A DNA stretch of 41,967 bases from DATGKD01 sp035294855 (GCA_035294855.1 DATGKD010000257.1:1-41967); one strand, 5' to 3'. Numbered from the stretch's first letter, positions 25,058 through 33,593 are shown. Numbers and translations are program-made. The notes: generated from the sequence alone by a model not told the origin.

Positions 25058-25088
25058 TTCATAATGGCCCACCATGACGGCCGTGTCA
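25058..25088. promoter_or_regulatory. Divergent promoters with TGAC-N6-GTCA over the kinase start codon
   Basis: Rightward, CATAAT (25060-25065) is eight bases before ATG 25074, predicting a leaderless kinase message. The palindrome TGAC-GGCCGT-GTCA (25075-25088, flanked A and G) begins inside the start codon. Leftward, TATGAA (25063-25058) could serve the hydroxyacid dehydrogenase, with the palindrome centre near -31. The core differs by one base from the copy at 4466-4481. Confidence 0.5.
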
Positions 25089-26546
25089 GGTTCGATCACC
25101 GTCGGCGTCGACATCGGGACGACCGCCGTCAAGGCGGTCGCCGTCGACGAGTCCGGTGAGGTGGTGGCGCGCTCGCGCGTCCGGCACCGCCTGCTCACGC
25201 CCGCCCCCGACCGTCTCGAGCACGATGCCGGCAAGGCGTGGCGCAAGGGCCCGCTCACCGCGCTGGCCGAGGTCACCGCGGGGGGTGGCGACCTCGCCGG
25301 GGTGTGCGTCGCCAGCATGGTCCCCTCGCTGACCGTCGTCGACCGCCGGGGCATCCCCCGTGCCCCGGGCCTCCTCTACGGGGACGCCCGGGGCAACCCC
25401 GTCGGTGCGGACACGCACGACGAACCCTCGGTGACCGACGCGTCCATGCCCGACGCCGTGGGCTTCGTCGGGTGGGCCGTACGACAGGACCCTCACGCCG
25501 CGGGCTACTGGCCCGCCCAAGCGGTCGCCAACTACGCGCTCGGCCGTGAGCCTGCCGTCGACACCGGTATGGCGATGTGCTTCGGTTCGCTGCGGTCGGG
25601 GCCGGGATGGGACGCCGCGGCGCTCGCGCGCCTCGGCGTCTCGGAATCGCAGCTGCCGGCGGTCGTCAACATGGGCACGGCGGCGGGGCGGGTGACGGGC
25701 ACCGAGGCGGCGCTGGCGGGCGGCACCATCGACGCGCTGTGCGACCAGATCGTGGCCGGCGCCGAGCACACCGGCGACGTCCTCGTCATCTGCGGCGCCA
25801 CGCTCATCGTGTGGGCGGTCGTCGACGACTGGGTGGAGGTGCCGGGTTTGTACACGGTGCCCCACACGGTGGCGGGCAAAGTGCTCATCGGGGGACCGAG
25901 CAACGCCGGCGCGCTCTTCGTGGACTGGGCCCGGGCCCTGTTGCGGGGGGGATTCCGGCGCCCGCCGAGCACCTCGTCGACGCGGCGTCCCCGAGCCTCG
26001 GTGTCCGCCGGCGCTCAGCCCGCCACGCCGACGCCCTCGCCCGAGGTCGAGCGCAACGGACCGGAGCCTCCTCGGAGGGGCGATCCCGGGCGCGTGCCGG
26101 TGTGGACCCCGTACGTGCGGGGCGAGCGCGTGCCGTACCACGACAGGTCGCTGCGGGCCGGACTCCACGGGCTCGACATCACCCACGACGCGGCCGCTCT
26201 CGAGCGCGCCGCCTACGAGGCGAGCGGTTTCGTGATCCGCAACATGCTGCAACGGGCCGGCGTGGTGGGCCGGCGCATCGTGGCGAGCGGGGGCGGCACG
26301 CGGGTGGTGCCGTGGATGCAGGCGATGGCGGACGCCACCGGGCTGCCGGTGGAGGTGGTGGCGGTGCACGAAGGCGCGGCCCTGGGCGCCGCCTACATCG
26401 CACGGCTGGCCGCCGGCCTCGAGAAGGATCTCGAGGGCGCCGGGCGCTGGGCCAAGGTCGGGCGGCGTGTCGAGCCCGACGAGCGCTGGCAGGCCGCCGC
26501 GTCCGAGCGCTATCAGCGCTTCGTCGAGCTGAGCCCTTCGGCTTGA
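25074..26546 (+). CDS. FGGY-family carbohydrate kinase with an unusual insertion
   Basis: 490 residues. The ATP site motif DIGTTAVK is at 13-20. The probable catalytic base is Asp220 (LAGGTIDALCDQ), then VLVICGAT and a C-terminal ASGGGTRVVPWMQAMADATG adenosine motif. These kinases phosphorylate pentoses, polyols or related sugars; the closest type seems xylulokinase-like and the substrate is unknown. Residues about 294-335 are a Pro/Arg/Ser-rich stretch (FRRPPSTSSTRRPRAS onward) between RALLRGG and GDPGRVPVWTPY, where relatives have a shorter link. It follows a run of seven G (25944-25951 region), so a compensated frameshift is possible. Leaderless start. Confidence 0.85.
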   Translation: MTAVSGSITVGVDIGTTAVKAVAVDESGEVVARSRVRHRLLTPAPDRLEHDAGKAWRKGPLTALAEVTAGGGDLAGVCVASMVPSLTVVDRRGIPRAPGLLYGDARGNPVGADTHDEPSVTDASMPDAVGFVGWAVRQDPHAAGYWPAQAVANYALGREPAVDTGMAMCFGSLRSGPGWDAAALARLGVSESQLPAVVNMGTAAGRVTGTEAALAGGTIDALCDQIVAGAEHTGDVLVICGATLIVWAVVDDWVEVPGLYTVPHTVAGKVLIGGPSNAGALFVDWARALLRGGFRRPPSTSSTRRPRASVSAGAQPATPTPSPEVERNGPEPPRRGDPGRVPVWTPYVRGERVPYHDRSLRAGLHGLDITHDAAALERAAYEASGFVIRNMLQRAGVVGRRIVASGGGTRVVPWMQAMADATGLPVEVVAVHEGAALGAAYIARLAAGLEKDLEGAGRWAKVGRRVEPDERWQAAASERYQRFVELSPSA

Positions 26547-26701
26547 GCGCGCCCGTCCGATCCCGGAACCGGTCACGCGCCGACCTGGCGGCACCCGCCC
26601 GACCGCGTGCGAGCAGCGACCCGCGTTCTGCCATGCTGTCCACAAGGGGGCCGGGCTCGCTGACATGACGCCGGAGGACGGTGTCCGGTAGAGGAGGTGG
26701 C

Positions 26702-27160
26702 GTGAGCCCCAGATCACACGGACACGACGAAGCGGACCGGGACCACGCCCGCCGCGCCCACGACGGCACCGAGGCGGCCGACGACCACGCCGACGAAGGG
26801 TGGGGGTTCCCCTTCGAGTCCGAGCTCCACGCCATCGCCCCCGGCCTGCACGAGGCGCAGAACGCCTGGCTGTCGCAGATCGACTCCCTGAAGGCCCCCG
26901 ACCGCAAGACGCATGAGCTCATCCGGATGGTGTGCACGGTGATCCTCCGCAACCACCAGGGTGTGCGCCGCCACGCCATGCTGGCGGCCGAGGTCGGCGC
27001 CACCTGGGAAGAGATCGCCGGCAGCATCGTCCTCACCGAGCCCGCCTTCGGCCTCCTGCCGGTGGTCGAGGCCCTGCCCGCGGCGCGGCGCGGGTACGAG
27101 CGTGGCCGTGCGCTGCTGACCGACGACGACCGTCCCGGGCGCAGCCCCTCTTCGGGCTGA
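26702..27160 (+). CDS. Carboxymuconolactone decarboxylase-like (AhpD-fold) protein
   Basis: 152 residues. The helical CMD core is at about 66-135 (KTHELIRMVCTVILRNHQGVRRHAMLAAEVGATWEEIAGSI). The redox CxxC of AhpD is absent (one Cys, in MVCTV), so a decarboxylase/lactonase-like or structural role is more likely than peroxidase. The first 32 residues are an unusual His/Asp/Arg-rich region (HGHDEADRDHARRAHDG). GTG 26702 is chosen over GTG 26681 because GAGGAGG lies six bases before it. It follows the kinase after 155 bases in which I see no other gene. Confidence 0.75.
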   Translation: MSPRSHGHDEADRDHARRAHDGTEAADDHADEGWGFPFESELHAIAPGLHEAQNAWLSQIDSLKAPDRKTHELIRMVCTVILRNHQGVRRHAMLAAEVGATWEEIAGSIVLTEPAFGLLPVVEALPAARRGYERGRALLTDDDRPGRSPSSG

Positions 27161-27185
27161 GCGGCGGGCGGCACCTGGTCAGCCG

Positions 27186-27198
27186 GGCCGATCCGGCC
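27186..27198. terminator. Short hairpin between convergent genes
   Basis: GGCCG, loop ATC, CGGCC lies between the stop codons at 27160 and 27232. Five base pairs, no T-tract. Weak candidate. Confidence 0.25.
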
Positions 27199-27231
27199 GC
27201 TCACGCGTCGTCGGCCTGCGCAGACCCTGCC

Positions 27232-28056
27232 TCAGCGGCTCTTCTTCGCCCGTCCGCTCGTGCGGCCGTCGGCGCCTTCGCTTCGGCCACCCGAGCTCGC
27301 TCGGGTGCGCCCGTTGCGGCTCGATCCCGCGGGCGGGTCTCCCCCGCCGAACAGCGCGCGGTGGACCATGGTGGTGAGCGTGTCCAATGCGGCGGCGTCG
27401 ATGGGCTCGCCCGCGAACTGCCGGAGGTAATGGAAGCGGTCGACCATGGCCACGACGGCCTCGGCCGCGGCGTTCGGGTCGATGCCCGGCTGCGGGCCGG
27501 CCTGGTCGATGCGCTGGGCGAGCGTGTTCGCCACGCCCCCGGCGGCCGCGTGAGCCTGGGCGGTGAGCTCGGTGTCGCTCATGACGAGATCGGTCCAGGC
27601 GCGCAGGATCGGCGCGTATTTCTGCCACGCCTCGGAGAACCGCTCCATCCACTGGCGCAGTTCGTGCCATCCGGCGTCGTCGGCGGAGACCGGCCCCAGC
27701 GCGTGGTCGAGGGCGGCGACCTCCTCGCCCGCCTCGGCGACGAGGGCCCGCAGGAGGTCCTCCTTGTTCGAGAAGTAGAGGTAGAAGGTGCCGTGCGACG
27801 TGCGCGCCACTTTCACGATGTCGTCGACCCGGGCTGCGTGATAGCCGCGCCGGTTGAACACGACCATGGCCGCGTCGAGGAGCTTGCGCATGGTCTTGCG
27901 GCCCTGCGTGCGCAGCGCGCGCTTGCTGGCGGGCTCGCCCGTGACCGGTGCGTTGGCCGCTTTGGCGGCGCGCCTGCCGTCGGCGCGGCCTGCGGTCCCG
28001 GGTGCGCTCACCGCACGACGCCCCGACAGCGTGCCGCGCCCCCGCGCGGGTCCCAT
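27232..28056 (-). CDS. TetR-family transcriptional regulator with basic N-terminal extension
   Basis: 274 residues, longer than most TetR proteins. A basic, Ala/Arg-rich extension occupies about 1-50. The DNA-binding domain spans about 52-100, with the helix-turn-helix VDDIVKVARTSHGTFYLYF at about 77-95. The C-terminus ends in another basic tail (GRTSGRAKKSR). ATG 28056 has a TACGAT -10 box nine bases upstream, so the leader is minimal. It sits alone between the kinase operon and the beta-oxidation operon. It is a candidate, but not a proven, regulator of the TGAC-N6-GTCA sites, because its own promoter lacks that motif. Confidence 0.9.
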   Translation of the reverse strand: MGPARGRGTLSGRRAVSAPGTAGRADGRRAAKAANAPVTGEPASKRALRTQGRKTMRKLLDAAMVVFNRRGYHAARVDDIVKVARTSHGTFYLYFSNKEDLLRALVAEAGEEVAALDHALGPVSADDAGWHELRQWMERFSEAWQKYAPILRAWTDLVMSDTELTAQAHAAAGGVANTLAQRIDQAGPQPGIDPNAAAEAVVAMVDRFHYLRQFAGEPIDAAALDTLTTMVHRALFGGGDPPAGSSRNGRTRASSGGRSEGADGRTSGRAKKSR

Positions 28057-28065
28057 GGGCGACGC

Positions 28066-28085
28066 ATCGTAGCCAGAGGCGCCTC
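28066..28085 (-). promoter_or_regulatory. Promoter of the second TetR gene with a small palindrome
   Basis: TACGAT (28071-28066) ends nine bases before ATG 28056. GAGGCGCCTC (28076-28085), a perfect ten-base palindrome, lies just upstream of it, where a self-repressing TetR could bind. A longer imperfect pair, GTGGTC (28099-28104) and GACCAC (28120-28125), lies further up. Confidence 0.35.
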
Positions 28086-28147
28086 GGGCATCTTCATCGT
28101 GGTCACGCGCGATGGGGCCGACCACTCCTTTGGCAACGGCATCGCGG

Positions 28148-29389
28148 TCAGCTGCCCGCCGGCTCGAACGCCACCTTGATGGCGCCGCTCTCGTCCTGAC
28201 GGGCCAGTGCCATGAGCGCGTCCCACCACCGTTCGAGCGGGAATCGGTGCGTGAGCATGCCCGTCAGGTCGACACGCCCAGCGGACACCAGATCGAGATA
28301 GTGGGCAATCGCGTGCTTGCGAACCCCGTCGATCTCCTCGATGGCGAACGCGTTGGAGCCTGCGATCGTGAGCTCTTTGAAGTAGACGGGGGTCCACTCC
28401 CACCGCCCCGGGGTGTGCACCCCGCTCTGCACGAGGGTGCCGCGCTCGGCCAGTACCCGCACGCCCACCTCGAGGGTCTCAGGCCGGGCGACGGTGTCGT
28501 ACACGACGTCGATGCCACCGGGGTGGGCGACCGGCAATCCCACGAGGGGCGCGTGCAGCACCCCCCCGGACCACGCCGCCAGCTCCTCGACCACCTGCTG
28601 GCGGGGCTCGTGGGGGACGACCTTGGACGCGCCCAGCTGCTTCACGAGCTCGGCCTGGGCCCCGAAGCGCGCCACCACCGCGATCTCGACGTCCGGGAAG
28701 AACGTGCGCAGGCTGGCGACGGACGTGACGCCGAGCGCGCCGGCGCCGTAGACCACGACGCGTCCCGCCGGAGGCGGTGGGTGGCGGAGGACGGCGTGCA
28801 TCGACACCGCGAACGGGTCGGCCAGCACGGCCAGGCTGTCGGGCACGTCGTCGGGCACCGGGATGAGCATCGAGTCGTGGGCCGCCAGTCGCTCCGCCCA
28901 CGCGCCGGGCGCGCCGGTGGTCACGCCGACGTGTACCCCCGGCCCGATGTCGCCCTTGGTGAAGCTCCAACACAGGTTCAGGTTGCCGGCCTGGCACGCC
29001 GGGCACGGGGGGTCGATGCCGCGCGGCGCGCACGTGAGCCACGGGTTGAGCACCACGCGCTGGCCCACCTCGAGCCCACGGGCGCCGGGGCCCAGATCGG
29101 TGACCTCGGCGACCACCTCGTGGCCGGGGATGTGCGGCAGCGACGAAAAGGCCGACATCGGGTTGTCGATGTCACCCTCGCCGAAGTCGCCGAGCACGAG
29201 CTTGGCGTCGGACCCGCAGACTCCCGCCAGGATCGGCCGGGTGACCACCCAGTCGGGCCGCACCATGCGGGCGTCGTCCACCTCGTGCAGCCCGAACGGC
29301 AGCGACGCCAGCTTGCGCTCGAGGTCGTCGCGTCCCTCGGGGCGCACCTCGGCGTCGTCCGGCGGGGCCCCGAAGACGAGCGCCTTCAT
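28148..29389 (-). CDS. Zinc-dependent alcohol dehydrogenase (MDR family)
   Basis: 413 residues, longer than typical (about 350-370) because of an N-terminal addition before GVCGSD. The catalytic site has Cys in GVCGSD and the His-Glu pair in IPGHEV. Structural zinc cysteines lie in LTCAPRGIDPPCPACQAGNLNLC, with four unnecessary residues between the first and second cysteine. NAD binding is by VVVYGAGALGVTSV. It probably oxidises a secondary alcohol in the pathway. ATG 29389 overlaps the stop of the upstream SDR (ATGA). Last gene of the 33593-28148 operon. Confidence 0.88.
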   Translation of the reverse strand: MKALVFGAPPDDAEVRPEGRDDLERKLASLPFGLHEVDDARMVRPDWVVTRPILAGVCGSDAKLVLGDFGEGDIDNPMSAFSSLPHIPGHEVVAEVTDLGPGARGLEVGQRVVLNPWLTCAPRGIDPPCPACQAGNLNLCWSFTKGDIGPGVHVGVTTGAPGAWAERLAAHDSMLIPVPDDVPDSLAVLADPFAVSMHAVLRHPPPPAGRVVVYGAGALGVTSVASLRTFFPDVEIAVVARFGAQAELVKQLGASKVVPHEPRQQVVEELAAWSGGVLHAPLVGLPVAHPGGIDVVYDTVARPETLEVGVRVLAERGTLVQSGVHTPGRWEWTPVYFKELTIAGSNAFAIEEIDGVRKHAIAHYLDLVSAGRVDLTGMLTHRFPLERWWDALMALARQDESGAIKVAFEPAGS

Positions 29390-30192
29390 GCCGGCTCACC
29401 CTGGCGCGCCGCCTCACGCTGTTGGCGGGCGAAGCCGAGCATGCCCGCCATGAAGCCGTCGATGTCCTTCGCCTTCATCTCGACCACCGCCCGCATGTTC
29501 GAATCCGGGGAGTAGTGCTCGAAGCGATCCGAGTCGATCGCCGCCAGGATGTCCGCGGCAGTGTCCTCCGCCGGCGTGAGCGGCCCCTGGTACATCGGGG
29601 GGTCGTTCCCCGGCTGGTCCCACAGCTCGGTCTCAATGGTCGCGGGCAGCACGAGGCGGACGCGCACCCCGGTCCCGTCCAGGTCGGCGGCGATCGCCTC
29701 GCTCCAGCCCGACAGGGCGAACTTGGACGCGCAGTACGCGGCCTCGGTGGTGACCCCGAACCGGCTGGCGATGCTCGACACGTTCACGATCACGCCGCTG
29801 CCACGCTCGACCATCTTGGGAAGGAGAGCGAGCGTCATGTAGGTGGGCGACAGGAAGTTGAGGCGCATGACGCGCTCCACGTCGCTCGGTTCGAGGCGCA
29901 TGACGGGCCGGCGCATGGGGACGCCGGCGTTGTTCACGAGCACGTCGATGTGCCCGAGCTCGTCGAATGCCTGCAGCGCGAGGCGCGCGGCCGCCTCGGG
30001 GTCCGACAGGTCGGCGGCCCACATCCGCGAATCGGGCGCCGTCGGGCGGCAATCGGCGAGCACCTCTTCGAGACGATCGGCGCGCCGCGCCACCAGCCCG
30101 ACGGTGTCGCCGCGCGCCGCGAGCGCCCGCGCCGTGGCGGCGCCGATGCCCGAGGACGCCCCGGTCACGAGCACGATCCGATTCCCCGCCAT
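29386..30192 (-). CDS. Short-chain dehydrogenase/reductase (classical)
   Basis: 268 residues with all classical motifs: TGASSGIG (about 10-17), NNAGVP, and the Ser-Tyr-Lys triad in NVSSIASRFGVTTEAAYCASK. ATG 30192 is two bases past the stop of the CoA transferase; an in-frame extension upstream has no family similarity. It probably oxidises a hydroxyl on the same substrate skeleton. Overlaps the alcohol dehydrogenase start. Confidence 0.9.
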   Translation of the reverse strand: MAGNRIVLVTGASSGIGAATARALAARGDTVGLVARRADRLEEVLADCRPTAPDSRMWAADLSDPEAAARLALQAFDELGHIDVLVNNAGVPMRRPVMRLEPSDVERVMRLNFLSPTYMTLALLPKMVERGSGVIVNVSSIASRFGVTTEAAYCASKFALSGWSEAIAADLDGTGVRVRLVLPATIETELWDQPGNDPPMYQGPLTPAEDTAADILAAIDSDRFEHYSPDSNMRAVVEMKAKDIDGFMAGMLGFARQQREAARQGEPA

Positions 30193-30194
30193 GG

Positions 30195-31388
30195 TCAGAT
30201 GACCCCCTTCTCCTGCAGCTTCTCGAGCTCCCCGTCGGAGAGGCCGACGATCCCGCACCACACCTCATGATTGTGTGCCCCGAGCCGCGGCGCCCCTTCG
30301 GGCACCGAGCGCTCCTCGCCCACCAGCCGCGGGTAGGGCGCCTGCTGACGTACACCGCCGAGCACGGGGTCGTCCACCACGACCAGGTCGCCGCGCGCCG
30401 CGAAGTGCGGGTCGGCGGTGATCTCGGCCGCACTGTAGGCGGTGGCCACGGGGACCCCGTGGTCGATGCACACCTGCTCGACCTCCGCCGCGTCCCGCGC
30501 CGCCACCCAGGCGGCCACGATGCCGTTGATCACGTCCCCATGGCGAGCCCGATCGGCGAGGGTGAGGAAACGAGGGTCTTCGCGTAGCTCGGGACGGCCC
30601 ATGGCCCGGCACAGGCGCGCGAAGTTGGCGTCGGAGCCCGCCACGACGCACACGAAGCGGCCGTCACGGCTCTGGTAGTTGTCGAGCGGTGCCGAATTCG
30701 CCAGCCGGTTGCCCTCGCGGGTTCGGACCACGTCGAGCACGTCGTAGGCCGGCACCGTCCACTCCAGGATGCGCAGCACCGCGCCGTACAGCGAGGCGTC
30801 CACCACCGCACCGGCGCCCCGTCGCTCCTCGTCGCCCGCGTCCCGCCGGTACAGCGCGGCCAGTGCGGCCTGCGCCGCGAAGACGCCCGTGAGGTAGTCC
30901 GCCACCGTCACCCCCGGCCGCACGGGGGGCCGGTCGGGCTCGCCGGTCAGATGAAGGAGACCGCCGTACGCCACACCGAGGCGGTCGAGGCCGGGGCGCG
31001 GGGCATACGGGCCGTCCTGGCCGAACGCGCTGATGCGGACGTAGACGATGCTCGGGTCGAGCGCGCCGGGACCGAGCCCCCAACCCTCCATGGTCCCGGG
31101 CCGGAAGTTCTCGCACACCACGTCGGTGGTGGCGGCCAGCCGCCGGAACAAGTCCTGGCCGTCGGGCGTGCGCAGGTCGCAGGTCACGCTGCGCCGGCCC
31201 CGGCCCTCGACCGCCCAGAACAGCGAGTAGCCGTCGTGGAAGGGCCCGATGCCGCGCATGAAATCGCCGCCCGAGGGGTCCTCGACCTTGATGACGTCCG
31301 CGCCCCACTCGCCGAGCAGCCCCGCGCAGAACGGCGCACCGATGCGCGTGCCGACGTCGATGACGCGCAGGCCGTCGAGGGGGCCCAC
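30195..31388 (-). CDS. CaiB/BaiF-type (class III) CoA transferase
   Basis: 397 residues. The N-terminal LRVIDVGTRIGAPFCAGLLGEWGADVIKVE pattern and ENFRPGTMEGWGLG are diagnostic. The catalytic aspartate is Asp164 (VADYLTG), matching Asp169 of formyl-CoA transferase. It moves CoA between carboxylic acids, here probably activating a pathway acid at the expense of another acyl-CoA. GTG 31388. It lies 18 bases downstream of the enoyl-CoA hydratase-like gene. Confidence 0.92.
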   Translation of the reverse strand: MGPLDGLRVIDVGTRIGAPFCAGLLGEWGADVIKVEDPSGGDFMRGIGPFHDGYSLFWAVEGRGRRSVTCDLRTPDGQDLFRRLAATTDVVCENFRPGTMEGWGLGPGALDPSIVYVRISAFGQDGPYAPRPGLDRLGVAYGGLLHLTGEPDRPPVRPGVTVADYLTGVFAAQAALAALYRRDAGDEERRGAGAVVDASLYGAVLRILEWTVPAYDVLDVVRTREGNRLANSAPLDNYQSRDGRFVCVVAGSDANFARLCRAMGRPELREDPRFLTLADRARHGDVINGIVAAWVAARDAAEVEQVCIDHGVPVATAYSAAEITADPHFAARGDLVVVDDPVLGGVRQQAPYPRLVGEERSVPEGAPRLGAHNHEVWCGIVGLSDGELEKLQEKGVI

Positions 31389-31406
31389 CTTGCGACCGTC
31401 CGCCCG

Positions 31407-32279
31407 TCAGCTCTGAGGCGACGAAGGTGTGTCCCCGCGGTCGCGGGCCGCGAAGACCTCCTTCATGGAGCCCATCTGCTTGCGCTCGGCCAACGCCGAC
31501 AACGCCGTGGCGGTGTTGTGCACCCAGTGGTGCGCCATGAAGTGGTACCGCCACGAGGCCTGCTTGCCCATGAGCTCGGCGACGTGGTTGAGCGAGCCCT
31601 TCACGACCTGCGCGGTGACCGGTGGCACGAGCGCCACGCGGTCGGCCAGCTCTCTCGCCGCGCTCTGCAGCTGGGCCGCGGGGACGACCTTGTTGACGAG
31701 CCCGAGGCGTTGCGCTTCGCCTGCGTCGAGCTCCTCGGAGGCGAGGAGGAACTCCTTGGCCTTTCGGATGCCGAGCTCCCACGGCTCGACGAGCAGCTCC
31801 ACACCCGCGCCGCTCATGCGCAGCACGGGGTTCGAGAACGACGCGTCGTCCGCGGCCACGATGAGGTCGCACATGCACGCCAGCATGAGGCCGGCGGCCA
31901 CGCACTTGCCCTGCACCGCCGCGATGGTCGGCTTGCGGAAGTCGTGGATCCTCCGGCAGCGCTCCACGTACATGACCTGCTCGTGGTGGAACTTGCCTTC
32001 AGGGGTCTCGCGCATCTGCACCCAATGGTCGCCCTGGCCGTCGGAGCCCACGAGCGCCTTCAGGTCGTGCCCGGCGCTGAAGTGCTTGCCCGCGCCGGCG
32101 AGGATGACCACGCGCACGTCGTCGTCCTCGTCCGCCCGGTCGAAGCACGCGTCGATGGCGTCGATGAGCGCGCTGTCCTGCGCGTTGGCCACCTCGGGAC
32201 GGTTCATGGTGATGGTGGCGACCGCGCCGTCCACCTCGTAGAGGACCACCGGGTGGCCATCGATCGGGCGATCAGTCAT
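31407..32279 (-). CDS. Enoyl-CoA hydratase/isomerase-family (crotonase fold) protein
   Basis: 290 residues. Oxyanion-hole segments are FSAGHDL (67-73) and KCVAAGLMLACMCDL (125-139). At the positions where hydratases carry their two glutamates the sequence reads SNPVLRMSGAGVELLVEPW (149-167): the first is lost, and only Glu161/Glu165 are nearby. It may be an isomerase, hydrolase or atypical hydratase. ATG 32279 follows GAGGAGG; a GTG six codons upstream is less well placed. Confidence 0.85.
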   Translation of the reverse strand: MTDRPIDGHPVVLYEVDGAVATITMNRPEVANAQDSALIDAIDACFDRADEDDDVRVVILAGAGKHFSAGHDLKALVGSDGQGDHWVQMRETPEGKFHHEQVMYVERCRRIHDFRKPTIAAVQGKCVAAGLMLACMCDLIVAADDASFSNPVLRMSGAGVELLVEPWELGIRKAKEFLLASEELDAGEAQRLGLVNKVVPAAQLQSAARELADRVALVPPVTAQVVKGSLNHVAELMGKQASWRYHFMAHHWVHNTATALSALAERKQMGSMKEVFAARDRGDTPSSPQS

Positions 32280-32338
32280 GGGGGCCTCCTCTGTCACGAC
32301 GCCCGCCGGTGAGTGGAAGAGGGCCCAGTGGTTGACGG

Positions 32339-32388
32339 GCCGGCGGTCGACATGCCAGCGGTCGACACGCCAGCGGTCGACACGCCAG
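32339..32388 (+). repeat. 15-base tandem array after an acyl-CoA dehydrogenase gene
   Basis: GCCAGCGGTCGACAC occurs exactly at 32354-32368 and 32369-32383. A variant copy lies at 32339-32353 (GCCGGCGGTCGACAT) and a partial one from 32384. The array lies between the dehydrogenase stop (32394) and the hydratase ribosome binding site. Confidence 0.9.
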
Positions 32389-32393
32389 TGCGC

Positions 32394-33593
32394 TCACCGG
32401 CCGGCTCCGCTCGTCACGGGTTCGCGGGGCAGTCCGAGCACGCGCTCGCCGATCACGTTGCGCTGGATCTCGTTGGTCCCGGCGAAGATCGACGCCGCCT
32501 GGTAGTAGAGCCACGAACGCTGCCACGAGCCGTTCCCGGGGTTGTCCTGCGCGTCGCGCCACAGCGGCGCCGCCGGACCGACGACGTCGAGCGCCAGCGC
32601 GTGCAACCGCTTGCTCATCTCGCTCCAGTACAGCTTGAGGATGCTGCCCTCGGGTCCCGGTTCGAGGCCGCGCTGCAGCTTCGACAGCGACCGCCAGTTG
32701 AGCAGCTGGAACAACCGCACCTCGACGTACGCCTGGGCGAGGCGCCGCCGCAGTCGCGGGTCGTCGAAGGCCCCCGTGCTGGCCGCGGTGCGCAGGAGCT
32801 CCTCGGTGTGCTGCAGGTGGATGACGAGCTGGCGGGGATTGACGCCCCGTTCGTGAGACAGCGTCGAGCCCGCCACGCGCCAGCCGTCCCCCGGCTCGCC
32901 CACGACGCGGTCGTCGGGCACGAACACGCCGGACAGCGTCACCTCGTTGAACTCGGCCTCTCCGGTCAGCTGGACGAGCGGACGCACCTCGACGCCCTCG
33001 GCGTGCATGTCCACCACGAACGTCGTGATGCCCTTGTGCTTGGGGGCGGCCGGGTCGCTGCGGGCCAGGCACAGCCCCCAGTCGGCGAACTGCGCGTACG
33101 ACGTCCACACCTTGCGGCCCTCGAGCGTCCACCCGTCACCGGTCCTCCGGGCGACCGTGCGGACCGCGGCGAGGTCGGATCCGGCGTCGGGTTCCGAGAA
33201 GAGCTGGCACCACAGCTCGCGCGCCGACCGGATGGCGGGCAGCCAACGGCGCTTCTGCGCGTCGGTGCCGTTGGCGAGCAACGTGGGCCCCACCAGGTTG
33301 ACCCCGATGCGTCCCACGAGCTCCGGCGCCCGGGCGCGCGCCAATTCCTCTTGCACCACGAAGTGCTCGGCCGGGCCGAGCGCCCGGCCTCCGTAGTCGG
33401 TGGGCCACGTCACTGCCACCCACCCGGCTTCCGCCAGCTCGCCCTGCCAGCGCCGGCCGAAGGCGACCTCCTCGGCGAGGTCGTCGAAACGCGGGGGGAG
33501 CCCCACCCCGTACTCCCAGGGGAGGTGATCGTGCAGCCACGCGCGCAGTTCGGTGCGGAGCCGCTCCTGGTCCGGCGTCGTCGTCAGGTCCAT
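32394..33593 (-). CDS. Acyl-CoA dehydrogenase, HERG-type alpha subunit
   Basis: 399 residues. Motifs are LFSEPDAGSDLAAVRT (about 131-146), KVWTSYAQFADWG, STLSHERG with the probable catalytic Glu248, and SIFAGTNEIQRNVIGERVLGLPRE. ATG 33593; eight residues of in-frame extension run into the operator. No ribosome binding site is visible, consistent with a short or absent leader. It is divergent from a 369-residue acyl-CoA dehydrogenase that looks like a beta subunit, so the two may form an alpha2beta2 enzyme as in steroid side-chain oxidation. Heads the operon to 28148. Confidence 0.9.
   Translation of the reverse strand: MDLTTTPDQERLRTELRAWLHDHLPWEYGVGLPPRFDDLAEEVAFGRRWQGELAEAGWVAVTWPTDYGGRALGPAEHFVVQEELARARAPELVGRIGVNLVGPTLLANGTDAQKRRWLPAIRSARELWCQLFSEPDAGSDLAAVRTVARRTGDGWTLEGRKVWTSYAQFADWGLCLARSDPAAPKHKGITTFVVDMHAEGVEVRPLVQLTGEAEFNEVTLSGVFVPDDRVVGEPGDGWRVAGSTLSHERGVNPRQLVIHLQHTEELLRTAASTGAFDDPRLRRRLAQAYVEVRLFQLLNWRSLSKLQRGLEPGPEGSILKLYWSEMSKRLHALALDVVGPAAPLWRDAQDNPGNGSWQRSWLYYQAASIFAGTNEIQRNVIGERVLGLPREPVTSGAGR

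Noticed and set aside
25074..26546. FGGY kinase as a frameshifted pseudogene
   Set aside because: Motifs before and after the odd segment are in the same frame and intact, so it is annotated as a gene with an insertion and flagged instead.
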